Origin: Cinnamomum chago
Lineage: Eukaryota; Streptophyta; Magnoliopsida; Laurales; Lauraceae
Assembly (NCBI GenBank): GCA_038049695.1
Contig: CP142460.1
Coordinates: forward strand, 23,377,001-23,441,000
Length of the DNA: 64,000 nucleotides
Direction: 5' to 3'
Part shown: positions 1 to 11,327 of the stretch, piece after piece
Numbering within the stretch: the first letter of the stretch is position 1
Layout of the letters: every line of letters begins with the position of its first letter
Notes under the pieces: generated by a model
Databases searched by the model: none
What the model was told of the DNA's origin: nothing
What the model saw: the letters and a program-made list of their open reading frames with translations, nothing else
Translations under genes and position numbers: made by a program

Positions 1-1
1 T

Positions 2-2431
2 GGAGATGAGTACTTTATGCTCTGTATTGATGATTATACTCGCATGACATGGGTTTTATTTTTTAAAACATAAACATCAAGCACTTGATCGGTTCAAAGT
101 GTTTAAAGCACAGGTTGAGAACATGCTAGGGAAGCGAATCAAGACGCTAAGGTTTGATCGTGGAGGCGAATTCACATCTGAAGAATTCACCAAGTTCTGT
201 GAGCATCATGGCATTCAACGGCAATACTCAGCCCCTAGAACTCCACAGCAGAATGGAGTTGTTGAACGCAAGAACCGCACCGTGCAGGAGATGGCACGCA
301 CTATGCTGGTTGAGAGCAAATTGGCTGATAAATACTGGAAGGAAGCAATCCATACAGCTGTGTATATACAAAATCGCTGCATGATCAGGCGATTTGAAAA
401 TAAGACGCCATATGAGCTATGGTTTGGAAGGGCAGCTTCAGTTAAGCACTTCAAGATATTCGGCAGCAAGTGCTTCATTAAGCGACTTGAACAGAATCCG
501 GGCAAGTTCGAAGAAAGAGCTGATGAAGGTATATTTTTGGGCTATTCTGCCACTAGCAAAGCATATAGGTGTCTTAACAAAAGAACCAGAAAAATCATAG
601 AAAGTGCTGATGTTAGAATTGATGAACATCATGAACCCATGCATATCATCCAAGAAGAAAGTCCAGTTCATGAGGACATGGATGAATCGGATAATGAAAA
701 GTCTGAACCTCATGGTCTTGAAGGACCAAAGGCTGAACCTGATGATACTGAGAAATCAAGCTCAGAAGATGCTACTCCAAGGAAACATAGCACTTGGGTC
801 AAAAAACACCCTAAGGATCAGATAATTGGAAATCCGAAGGCTGGTGTTCAAACTAGACATAGTGTGGGGAACACTTTCTCACTAGTATCAATGGTCGAAC
901 CCAAGACAGCAGCTGAAGCAAGCCTTGATGAAAACTGGCTAAAGGCTATGCATGAGGAGTTAGAACAAATAGAGAAAAACTCCACTTGGGAATTAGTTCC
1001 CAGACCCTCTGACAAGAATGTTATTGGAACTAAATGGGTCTTTAGAAATAAGCTGAATGAAGATGGTCAAGTGGTAAGAAACAAAGCAAGGTTGGTTTGT
1101 AAAGGCTATGCTCAAGTTGAAGCATAGATTTTGAAGAGACCTTTGCACCAGTAGCTCGTCTCGAAGCTATTCGAATGTTCCTTGCATTGGCTGCATACAA
1201 AAACTTCAAAATTTTTCAGATGGATGTGAAGTCAGCCTTCTTGAATGGGCTGCTAGAAGAAGAGGTCTACATTGAGCAGCCTGACGGTTTTGTTAGTGAC
1301 AAAAGTTCAGACTTGGTGTGTAAGTTGAGGAAGGCTTTATATGGCTTGAAACAAGCACCGAGGGCCTGGTATTCGCGACTGGATAATTACCTTCGCAAAA
1401 TTGGTTTCGGCAAAGGACTGGTTGACAGCAATCTCTATGTCAAAACAGAACAAGACAAACAACTGGTTGTCATAGTTTATGTAGATGACATAATTTTTGG
1501 TGGCAATGACGAGGAGATGTGCAGACTCTTTGCAGAAGAAATGAAGAAAGAATTTGAGATGTCCATGCTTGGAGAGCTGAGTTTCTTCCTTGGTCTTCAT
1601 GTACAGCAGTTGAAGCATAGCATCTTCATATCACAGTTAAAATACATCAAAGAGATGCTGAAACGCTTCAACATGGAGGACAGCAAGCCTGTAAGCACGC
1701 CTATGTCCACAGGCACAAAGCTAAGCAAGGATGACAAGGCTCCATCTGTTGATCACACTACTTACAGATCCATGATTGGGAGTTTGCTCTACCTGACAGC
1801 TACAAGACCGGACATTCTACAGGCCGTGTGTATGGTGGCACGATTTCAGTCTTCCCCAACTGAAGAGCACCTTACAGCAGTGAAGAGGATATTTCGATAT
1901 CTAAAGGGCACTATGGAGCTCGGAATATCGTATCCCAGAGGTAAATCCTTCACTCTTGTTGCATATTCTGACGCTGATTGGGCCGGCTGTGTCGATGATC
2001 GCAAAAGCACAAGTGGAGGAGCATTCTATCTTGGTGATAGATTGGTGGCTTGGCACAGCAAGAAGCAAGATTCAGTATCCCTTTCGACAGCGGAAGCAGA
2101 GTACATCGCAGCGGCATCTTGTTGTACGCAAGTGCTATGGATGCGACAAATGCTCTCAGATCTAGGAGTTCCAATGAAAGATCCTACTCCAATCCTCTGC
2201 GACAACACAAGTGCCATTCACATCTCCAAGAACCCTGTCCAGCACTCCCGAACGAAGCATGTTGCAATCCGCTATCACTTTCTCAAAGAAAAGGTTGCTG
2301 CTGGAGAGGTAAAGTTGGAATACGTTCCAACCACTGAGCAAGTGGCTGATATCTTCACAAAGCCACTGCCAAAGGAAGTCTTCGAATATCTTCGCAAGAA
2401 ATTGGGCGTTACTCCTTCTCCAAAGACTTAG
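2..2431 (+). pseudogene. Sirevirus-like Ty1/copia pol (integrase, RT, RNase H), frameshifted, 5' end outside window
   Basis: Three reading-frame blocks together encode a copia polyprotein C-terminal part. The integrase core carries LRFDRGGEF and TPQQNGVVERKN, which hold the second and third acidic catalytic residues. The RT block has [20 protein letters not shown] and the YVDDIIFGG active site, and RNase H has [27 protein letters not shown] and [18 protein letters not shown]. The order integrase before RT defines copia. The frame breaks near 61-75 and again near 1121-1124, so it cannot make a full protein. The RT sequence and three upstream purine-tract copies suggest the Sirevirus lineage, but this is by-eye recognition. 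Gag and protease lie left of the window. The RT-RNase H frame from 1175 to 2431 is otherwise uninterrupted, which suggests a fairly young copy. Confidence 0.93.
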
Positions 2432-2789
2432 CAGACCTTCAAGGAAGAGGGAGCAGGTACTCATGCTTATTTTATTTGCTCCCATGAACAGTCCCTTTGG
2501 ATTTGTTGTCAAAGGGGGAGAAAATGTGCAGAACAAGTTGCTCTGAGACAAGTTGCTCTAAGACTGTCATCAGTGCTTCATCTCGGCCAGAGACTATGAG
2601 AATTAGCATGATGACAGGGGGAGTCTATGATATGGATTATTGCAGCACTGTCAATATGATATCTAAATATGATATCTGATAGAAGAGAGGAGACAGCGCT
2701 GACATAAAGCCGAAGATCAGAAACTTGTTTGCAAGCAACATGAAGATCAACATGTTCCATGTGTTGCCAACAATTCCAAAGGGGGAGAT
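2432..2789 (+). other. 3' untranslated region with three polypurine-tract copies
   Basis: This non-coding stretch lies between the RNase H stop codon and the 3' LTR. AAAGGGGGAG occurs at 2511-2520 and 2778-2787, and ACAGGGGGAG at 2614-2623. The last copy abuts the LTR and is the likely plus-strand primer. Several polypurine tracts upstream of the LTR are a known trait of Sireviruses. Confidence 0.7.
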
Positions 2790-4688
2790 TGTTGTAATTT
2801 GAGATACTATGGAGAGTTTTAATGAAGTGTCAGGCATGATTATGTGTTAGAATTACTGTCAACACATTGTCACAAATATTGCAAACAAGTAAGGTGCAGT
2901 ACAGCAACACAGCTATGAACCAAATGTTGTTGTGCAAATATCTTCACATCTATCATCTGGATTAAAAAGTGGTCAACATGACTTTTGTGCATCAGTGAGA
3001 GGACTTGATTTTTGGTTTTGGAATCAGGTCGATCTGACTTTTGGTTTTAAAGTTATGGCCCGGACAGCGGGACAACTCTGCCTCCATTCAGGTTGCTGTT
3101 TTCTTTAACCAGTAAGCTTCATGGTGTTTTTACTCTATCTTCCATTCAGTCTGGGTTAAATCTCAAAACATGAAAGTTGTAGCCCTCTGATATATCTTTC
3201 ATTTGGCTCAAGAATCATGTCATTTCGAGCTCGGAAGAGCAGTGGCGGAACTGTGTATAGGCCCGGGGGGGCCCTGGCCCCCCCCAGCCTTTGAATTTTT
3301 TTTTTTTTTTTTTTGAAAAAGTCTTTTAAAACACCAAAATGCCCACCCCCCCAAGGTTTTTTTATTTTTTTTCTAAGTTAAACCCCACCCCACCCCGGCC
3401 CCCACTCCCAACCCTTTTAACTTTCAAAAACCTCTCCACACTCCAATCTTAAGCCCTAACCCTCTTCAGCTCTTCCTTCTTTGTTTTGTTCGTCTCCCCC
3501 CACTCCCAACCCTTTTAACTTTCAAAAACCTCTCCACACTCCAATCTTAAGCCTTAACCCTCTTCAGCTCTTCCTTCTTTGTTTTGTTCGTCTCCTCTTT
3601 TTTTCCATTAATCTCTCATCTTCAGTGGTTAAAATTTTACACGCCGTCTTCTCTATGTCCAGCATTTTCAAGGAACAAAATCATGGTTGAACTTATAACT
3701 ATGTCAAAAAGGAAACTTTAAAATATGATAGTTATAATAATTGATGAAATAAAATTTTATTCAAGTTTTGGCCCCCCCCAAGATAAAATCCTGGCTCCGC
3801 CCCTGCGGAAGAGGAAGTTACGAATTTTCTAATGGGGATATATTTTGCAGTTTTTCTGCACTACGAGATTAATATATCTTCTTGGTAGGCTGCTGTAGGT
3901 CCCATTTAGTGCTGGATAGTAATAAGCAGATGGCCCATCATACTCATCTGATTCAAATGGTAAGTCAGCCTAGCCAAAACGAGAATTGCATGATGGGTTC
4001 GTTTGCTTGGCAAGAAAATCAAAAAGATATTCCTCCTATCTTGTTGGAGTGAGCAACTTTCTCTATTGGCTTGAGATCCAACTTTTTAGGATCTGAATAT
4101 GATGAGATTTTGGAGTTGGCGAGAGAGCTTGCAATGAGATACTTCTGAGATTTCTTTACAGCAAGTCAAGAAGAAAAGCCACATCAAGAAGATGGTTCTT
4201 CATCAGCAGTTCTCTTAGATAAGTTTTTTTTAATTCATATTTATTGAAAATCTGATTGTAAGGGTTTTTGAGAGAGAAAGAGAGACTGTAGTGAGGAAAT
4301 CTGTAAAGGGTTCTTCACTTTTCATTGTAAACGACAGTGGGTGCTGTTCGTAAGTTTGGTGATTCTGTCTGTTGGTGCAGAAGAATTATAAGGGGGTTGG
4401 TGCTTCCTAGATAGTGGGTGCTATCTAAAACAGGGGTTGGTGCTCCTTGTTGTTGGTGCAACTAAATTGTGCAATAAGATTTAGACTGGTCTCGGATCGG
4501 TGTCCGGACTGTCGTTTTGCACCGTGGACGTAGCCTTCGGGTGAACCACGTTATATTGGTGTCTGCATGTGATTGCTGCTTGTTTATTGTTTCTTTGTAC
4601 ATCTTGTTAACTCAGTAATTGGGTCAAATTTAAAGAAACCACTGATTCACCCCCCCCCCCTCCCTCTCAGTGGTCCCGTGATTCAACA
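2790..4688 (+). repeat. 3' LTR of the Sirevirus-like element, interrupted by a hAT element
   Basis: It begins TGTTG directly after the polypurine tract and ends ATTCAACA, giving TGTTG...CAACA inverted termini. Without the nested insertion and its duplicated target it is about 1.33 kb. The matching 5' LTR is outside the window, so neither LTR identity nor target duplication can be checked. Confidence 0.8.
3240..3805. mobile_element. Non-autonomous hAT element, 566 bp
   Basis: It is flanked by a perfect 8-bp duplication CGGAAGAG (3232-3239 and 3806-3813). The termini are CAGTGGCGGAAC on the left and, read inward from the right, CAGGGGCGGAGCC. This is an imperfect TIR of the hAT type, and 8 bp is the hAT target size. 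There is no transposase. Inside is a 98-bp tandem duplication, with copies starting near 3399 and 3497. It sits in the 3' LTR of the Sirevirus-like element and so is younger than that LTR. Confidence 0.85.
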
Positions 4689-5745
4689 GGATGCAATACA
4701 ACTCCATAAGGCCAAGGGAGAAAAATGCAATTGATCACTACTTCAAAGATGCCGAATTGCTGGTACATGTCATTCACTTTGACTTCCTTTAAATCATGGT
4801 TGACACAAGTTAATATATATGTGGCTAATGAAAATGATGTGATCACAAAAACAGTATGTAGAAAATTACAACTATGTCAACGTTGAGGAAACGCGGCCAT
4901 ATAACGAGCCATTGATCGGCATGGAAGGAGCACCACAGTAGAAACAGGGATCGTAAGTTTATAACAGGAACCCGGATTATACAAATAAAACCATATACAA
5001 CCAAACAATATGAATAAATGACAACACCATGTCACAATGCAGGCTTGATTGTGGCATCATCGTGTGCTACCTCATGACTCAAATCACAATGCAGGCTTGA
5101 TTGTGTTTTCATTTTTTGGTTCACAATGATAACTGTAAGATGTTGGAAGCAGCATTAAAGGGAAATTGGCAAACAACAATTGATTTTAGTTATTTTTTGG
5201 TTCACATGGAACACTTTAAGATGTTGCAATCAGCGTTAAAAGAAGACTGACAAACAGCCGGGGATTTTTTTGTTTTTCGGATACAAATATAAGATGTTCG
5301 AAAGATGTTTGTAAATCTAAATACTCTTATCAATTACAGAATTCAATTCATTTTCTTACATATTGTCATTGCTTTATGTTTGTTATAAATTCAGATTACA
5401 TACATGTATCTGCAATTTTCATATAGCTAAATTTATCTGTCTTTTCAAAGAAACTCATGTAAATTTATCTTCCTTCTGAAAGAAACTCAGATATATTTAT
5501 CTGAGTTCAAATAAAAATCAGTGAAATTTATTTGAGTTTTGAATGAAAGTTCGATAAATTTATCTGTTATTGTATTGGAAGTAGAGTAAAATCCATATAA
5601 AATTCATTACAAAAAGGAAAGATAATATCAATATTTTGAAGCAACACTGATACTTTGCAATTTTATTCAACAGAAAAAATCCAAATTGATCTCTTTACTT
5701 GTTGACAGTCACATTATCATCACCAAATTACAAAAAATGACAAAT
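4689..5745. other. No gene seen; AT-rich intergenic sequence
   Basis: I see no supported coding region. Between about 5425 and 5570 there are loose repeats of AATTTATCTGAGTTT type. They resemble the AT-rich repeats in the elements at 40052-41059 and 61970-62860, but the resemblance may only reflect base composition. Confidence 0.5.
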
Positions 5746-6993
5746 TCAACCTAATGTCAATGGCAACTTAATAGGCTCCTTGCAGGACATTTTATTATGA
5801 CTCCCAATCTGCCCACATCGTTCGCATTTAATCTGCCTTGTCAGCTCACCTCTTGACAAGATCCTCCTCTTTTTGGCCTTCAGGGTTGACGGCTCATCAC
5901 AGGGGGCTGAATCACAGCTTTTGCAATCGTTGTCTCTGGCTTTCCTACAGTTGGGATGAGAATTATAGACTCAGAGTATGCATGATTGTATGTCTCTATG
6001 TGAAAATACTGATCCACATAAAGGTTTAAATCCTTTCCACTCTTTTGAATAGCAGCAAATGCGTGGGCACACAGGAACCCATTGATCTGCCACTGATAAC
6101 AGGAACATATGCGATTGCAAATATCAACAGTGACCGACGGGTACGAATGAATATAAAAAATAGTGTCGCTTGACTACCGAACACTCAACAGCCTACCAAG
6201 CTTAATATAAGTCTCCAACCTCTTATCCATGTCAGGACAAATGACTCCCTTCCATAAGCAAAACATTTCCCTCCTATTGGCCATCTGCTCCATTAACTAA
6301 ACCCTTATCATGTCAACTAACTTCGTAGTAGGTAGGTGACATGCTTCTCTAATCCAAGAGTTGAAAGACTCTGAAGCATTCGAACACATCTCACCATACC
6401 GATGGCCCTTAATATAAGCATTGCTCTACCTATCATGAGAAAGTCCGGAGAGAAATCTGTCCACGTTCAAACCACCTTCATGTCTAAATGCCTGCAGATT
6501 CGCATGGAATATAGGTATAAGGGGGGCATGGCACATTCACGTAGCAACAAAACCATCCTTTCTCTAAATTCATTTGTGTACCCTCTTGAGAACTTATCTC
6601 TCAAATTTGCTTTCAAATGTTGTAGGCAGAAAGCATGATGAGCTAATGGAAAAACATGTGCAACACCATTGACAAGACCAGGATTCCTATCAGAAACAAA
6701 AGTGATAGAGCGGTCATATGCAACTACTTTCCTCAAATTCAACACGAACCATTTTCAATTATCCTCAGTCTCTGAGTCTACTACCGCAAAAGCAAGAGGA
6801 AACAGACCTACCACATTCAGGAAATCGTTTATTATCAATTAAGCAGCAAGGTTAAGTAAATACTGAAATAAAAATAGATAGTATCAACATTATTAAAAAA
6901 CATAAAAATCTGCAACATGGCACTTTACCTTGATTACCATCCTTCCCTGTTGTTGCCAACGAATTCCCCTTGTACCTGCCTTTCATGTTTGTA
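5746..6993 (-). pseudogene. MULE (Mutator-like) transposase C-terminal part, degenerate
   Basis: Read on the minus strand, exon 1 ends in GRYKGNSLATTGKDGNQ at a GT donor near 6940. After a short intron the frame resumes as GLFPLAFAVVDSETEDN, followed by ITFVSDRNPGLVNGV and HHAFCLQHLKANLRDKF, all typical of the MULE DDE domain. Further on are a SWIM zinc finger (CSC...CAH near 6080-6110), an RPKRRR basic stretch and a zinc knuckle with CERCGQ before the stop at 5746. A glycine codon just before RPK has become TGA, and other frames are broken. The first catalytic aspartate region is missing because the sequence switches to copia gag at about 6993. Confidence 0.85.
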
Positions 6994-7317
6994 AGACTTC
7001 CCATGCTTCTTTTGCAGTTTTGCAAGTGGAAATCCTGCGTAACTCTTCAACAGACACTCCATTGTATATTCCATTCACTGCCTTATTATTACAATTGGAG
7101 GCATGCTTCTCATCCTTAGTCCATTGGCTTTAGGTTTGGAAACAGTTTGTCCATTAGCCACAATTGTTGGTCTGGAGTAGCCATCCGCAACAATATCCCA
7201 AACATCATCATCAATGGACTTAAGGAACCCAATCATCATTAGCTTCCAATATGCATAATTATAACCATTTAGCAAAGGGGGCATAGAAGTTGATGTCCCT
7301 TCTCGGTTGAGTACCAT
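6994..7317 (-). pseudogene. Copia gag N-terminal fragment (element B)
   Basis: The minus frame starts near 7317 with TSTSMPPLLNGYNYAYWK, the conserved start of plant copia gag (DUF4219/UBN2). After a frame change it continues as NGIYNGVSVEELRRIS and AKEAWEVLQT, typical of UBN2. It then ends abruptly at about 6993, where MULE transposase sequence begins. It lies directly downstream of the primer site and LTR at 7359-8267, so this is the 5' end of a copia element whose remainder is absent here. Confidence 0.85.
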
Positions 7318-7358
7318 TCTAGAAATCTCTTAGGATCAAACACAACAAATTAGTGCAA

Positions 7359-7375
7359 CCTGCTTTGATACCAAT
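7359..7375 (-). other. Primer-binding site of copia element B
   Basis: The minus strand reads ATTGGTATCAAAGCAGG directly after the LTR end. It matches the plant initiator-Met tRNA primer type (TGGTATCAGAGC) with one change. Confidence 0.8.
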
Positions 7376-8267
7376 TAAAAGTTTAGGGAGTGCGAGATCT
7401 CTAGATTGGTCTATTCAATAAAGCAGCCCAAAAGTGTGCAAAAGTAAACAATAATGCAGTGAAAATTAAATCACAAGCACACACCACAAGGACACCAGAT
7501 TTTGTGTGGAATACCCTAAAAGGGTGAAAAACCATGGATCTGAACTGGATTAATAATCAAGCACAATGAATCTTGCAATTACAAGAAACTCATATTTCCT
7601 CCGCAGATATCACCTACCTAAAGATTGAAGTTACCTTCTGTCTCTTCACGCTTCAACGACTTCACACCGCTGATTGCAACAGACTCAATCCCACACTTGA
7701 CTCTCAAATCTTCTACGCAAGAAGACAATCTTCTACAAAGGATGCAGAAGAAACTGGCTCTAGAGAACTAGGTAGCACAACTTCTTAATAAATCTTTAGA
7801 GAAGGATTCTCTAGACAATAATCTCTAATCCAGAACTTTGAGAGGTGAGGTGTAGCTTTAGAATAGTCCTTGAGTCCTTTTAATAGCCCTTAGGACGTGC
7901 TTAAGGTTCCCTAACTAGATTAGGATTAAAACAAGTAGTTTTGGCACGATTAGAAATAAGTTTCTAAATAAACTTGGACTCTGCCTCCTTGTCCACTCGA
8001 GCGGATGAGGTTCTATTTCAGCACCTGGCTATTCTGACTCTGTCCACTCAAGCGGATGATGTGGTCGCTCGAGCGGACCCTAATATGGTTGATCCGAAAT
8101 TTCAGCACTTTTTCTTCCATCTTTCTTCTTCTAATTCTTTCAGACTTTCTTCTTAGAGTCCTTCCAATCTTCTATACTCAAAGTCCTTTTCTAAATAAAA
8201 GCTACAACTCAAAAGACACAGAGTTTTGTCCAACCCATGAATTTGGCCAACACTCAAAATCCTAACA
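7376..8267 (-). repeat. 5' LTR of copia element B
   Basis: On the minus strand it begins TGTTAGGATTTTGAG at 8267 and runs to the primer site at 7375. The terminal CA appears to have become TA. At 7993-8004, 8044-8055 and 8065-8076 it carries near-perfect CCGCTCGAGCGG palindromes. It inserted into the 5' LTR of copia element C, whose remaining part starts at 8268. The opposite end was lost at the MULE junction, so no target duplication can be shown. Confidence 0.75.
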
Positions 8268-8530
8268 ACAGTGAAGGGGGGTTTCTTGTACATGAGAAGG
8301 TGTTCCTCAAGCTACTAACTTGAGAAGTAGAAGTTTGTAATCTCCTATTTGAATGGTGGAGGGTTTTTTCCTCTTATTTTAGAGGGCTTCTCACATATAT
8401 TGGTGTGTTCTTTCTTCGCTCTTAGTCTTTTAATTTTTCTTCCATTATTACTTATTATGGTTGTTTGGTTTGGATTGTGCATCCTTGGTGTTTTTTTGAA
8501 ATTTCTAAGTGATTCCACAATCCTCCAACA
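8268..8530 (+). repeat. Truncated 5' LTR of copia element C
   Basis: It matches the second half of the 3' LTR at 16107-16659, for example the shared block GGGGGGTTTCTTGTACATGA, and ends TCCTCCAACA. The first half is missing because element B inserted at its left edge. Confidence 0.85.
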
Positions 8531-8550
8531 AGTGGTAACAGAGCTTGGGA
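8531..8550 (+). other. Primer-binding site of copia element C
   Basis: AGTGGTAACAGAGCTTGGGA follows the LTR end and resembles the initiator-Met tRNA complement (TGGTATCAGAGC). Confidence 0.75.
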
Positions 8551-8582
8551 TATTTATACAAGTTGTATTCATGTGAGTTAAG

Positions 8583-9420
8583 ATGAAAGTTGCTACACCA
8601 AAGATGGTTAGCCTCAATGGGAGTAATAATTGGTTGATATGGAAGGTTAAGATGGAAGATATACTTTGTTGTAAATATATGTATGAACTTAACTACCCAG
8701 ATTCTGGAGACATGTTCGAAGAAGAATGGAATAAACTAAATGGAAAGAATATTGTAACCATTCGTCAATTTGTGGATGGTGGGGTCTTTCATAATGTGTC
8801 AAAAGAGACTATGGCACAATCTCTGTGGAAGAAGTTACATGACTTGTATGAAAGAAAGACAGCAGCCAACAAGGTATTACTCATTACGCAACTTGTAAAT
8901 TTGAAATCCAAACAAGGCATTGCTCATTATGCGACTTGTAAATTTGAAATCGAATGAAGGATCTTTGGTGGCAGAGCATATCAATGAGATGAATAGCATT
9001 ATGAACCAATTGACATCTATGAGCATGGTGACTGGAAAGTTGTGAAACATTTGGTGGTTTCCATGAGTAATTCAGTGCCAGATAGAATGCTTGCAATGAG
9101 TTATGAAATAAATAGTTTGTTGAGTGAAGAAACACGAAGAATGACAAGTGGTGTTTTAAGCTCACAAGTGTTGGCAAGCGAAAAAAGAAGTAGATCTTCG
9201 CATCTCAATCCATATGTTCGGGAAAAGTCCTTTCCAAGATCCAAGTCAAGAAACAAGATTATTTGCCACTATTGTAGCAGAGCCGGTCACATATAGAGAT
9301 AATGTCGGAAGTTCAAGAGAGACAAGAATGAAGGAAAACTCATGGTAATTAGCGATGATGAGATCGCCACTAACATAGTGAGTGATGATGACCTACTTAT
9401 AGTAGAAGAGAATAAATGAC
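8583..9420 (+). pseudogene. Copia element C gag, broken
   Basis: The frame opens with an ATG at 8583 and carries a UBN2-type gag (MVSLNGSNNWLIWKVKME near the start, then SLWKKLHDLYERK). A short duplicated stretch, NLKSKQG then a repeat of the same DNA, breaks the frame around 8900-8950. It resumes with VPDRMLAMSYEINSL and a CCHC zinc knuckle (CHYCSRAGHI), where stops interrupt the last knuckle residues near 9295. The role in a live element would be capsid formation and RNA binding. This copy cannot make the full protein. Confidence 0.85.
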
Positions 9421-11327
9421 TCATTGTAATGAACATTGGCACAGATTGGATAGTAGATTCAAGAGCCTCTTATCATCCTACACCATGTAGAGACTAGCTA
9501 GTTCACTTCCTACAGGTCGAGAAGATATGGTGTGGTACATATGGTAACAAAGGCACATCCGAAATAGTTGGCATTGGTAGCATATGCATTGAAACTAGTA
9601 TAGGAGTCAAACTCTTACTAAAGGAAGTACGGTATGTACCAGATTTTTACATGAATCTCTTATCCAGAGGAGTGTTAGGTAATGAAGGGTATACATCTAT
9701 TTTTGGCAAATCGGGATGGAAGCTTACAAAAGGCGCAATTATGGTGGCAAGAGGCAACAAAAGTGGCACGCTATACTACATGAAGGGATGTTCATGTAAG
9801 GGAAGCTAAATGATACATCAGAGAGCTTTTTACGTGATCTATGGCATAAGAGGCTTGGCCACATGAGCAAGAGGGGGAAGGAAGTCTTTACAAAGAAGAA
9901 ACTCCTTCCGAAAATAAAAGGTATGCATTTAAATTCATGTGATGATTGTTTAATTGAAAATCAATAAAGAGTTTCTTTTGTGAGGAATAGCACTATTAAA
10001 TGTATGGAAGTTTTGAAAAGAGTCTACTCAGATGTATGTGATTCTATGGAAACTATTACACCCGGTGGAGCCTCTTATTTTTTTACCTTCGTTGATGATG
10101 CAACTAGAAAAGTATGAGCAAAAGATGAAGTGCTTGACCATCTCGAAAAATTTCATGTCCTCATTGAAAGAGAAACGGGAATAAATTTGAAATGCTTGAG
10201 AATGGACAACGGGGGTGAATACACCTCAAAGGCATTTAAAGAATATTGTATAAAGCATGTCATAAGGCATGAGAAGACCACTCCATGTAGTTCTCAACAA
10301 AATGTCATTACCAAACGCATGAACAAAACCATTCTAAAGAGGATTCAATGTTTGTTGTCCACTTCAAGATTGCCTAGATTGTTTTGGTGTGAAGCCATGA
10401 GAATGACATGTTACTTGATTAACTTGTCTCCATCAAGATCCTCAGCTAGAGACATCCCCGAAAATATTTGGAGAAAGAAAGATGTCTGTCCCATATAAGC
10501 ACTTACAACTATTTAGATGTAAGGCCTTCATGCATGCTCCCAAAGAGTTAAGGCCTAAGTCAGTTGATTAATCCATGCCATGTATTTTCTTAGGTTATGC
10601 AGATGATAATTTTGGTTATGGGTTGTGGAATCTCGATGATGGAAAGGTTTATAAAAGACAAGATGTAGGCTTTCAAGAAGAAGAAACCATTGCAGATTTG
10701 ATGAGTCTATTCGGCAGAAAGCTGTTTATGAGAAGGTAGAGCGAGTTGTTGATGTTCCTCATGAGCATCATACCAATGGTAATGAAAATGCACATCATAA
10801 GCAAGAGAATGAAAATGTTGAAGAAAATGAAGAGCAAGAAGAGTCGTATGCTAGTGATCGCATTGATAATAGTGATCATGTTGAAGATGGTTGGTGATCA
10901 TGTCCATGATGATAAAAGCCATGGAAATGAGATGGAACAATCTCATAATGATGAGCCAGTGACAGTTAAATTGAGAAGAAGCTTAAGGGTGCCTAAACCC
11001 TCAACAAGATATTCTAATTCAGAATATGTCATGCGGACAAACAGTGGTGAGCCATAAAGCTATGAAGAAGCCCAAGTTAGCACTTGTAAAGATGAGTGGA
11101 AGAAAGCTATGCAAGAGGAGATAAATGCCGTACATAAGAGTGACACCTATGATCTGGTAGAGAATAAAAAGGGTAAAACACCTTTGAAGACAAAGTTGGT
11201 TTACAGGTTGAAACATGAAGAAAATGGGCATATAAGGCAAGGTTGGTTGTAAAATACTACATGCAAAAAAGGGGAACAAAAATTTAAGAAACTTTTTCTC
11301 CCGTAGTTAAAATGTCGTCAATCAGCA
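9421..11327 (+). pseudogene. Copia element C protease, integrase and start of RT, broken
   Basis: The protease-like motif is WIVDSRASYH near 9450, with the usual DSGA changed to DSRA. The gag-pre-integrase block follows (LWHKRLGHMSKRGK near 9840), then the integrase core with VDDATRK, LRMDNGGEYTSKAF and QQNVITKRMNKT. The glutamate expected in the last motif is lysine. The start of RT reads EWKKAMQEEINAVHKSDTY near 11100 and stops at KMSSIS, where a solo LTR interrupts it. Many stops and frameshifts show an old, dead copy. Confidence 0.85.
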
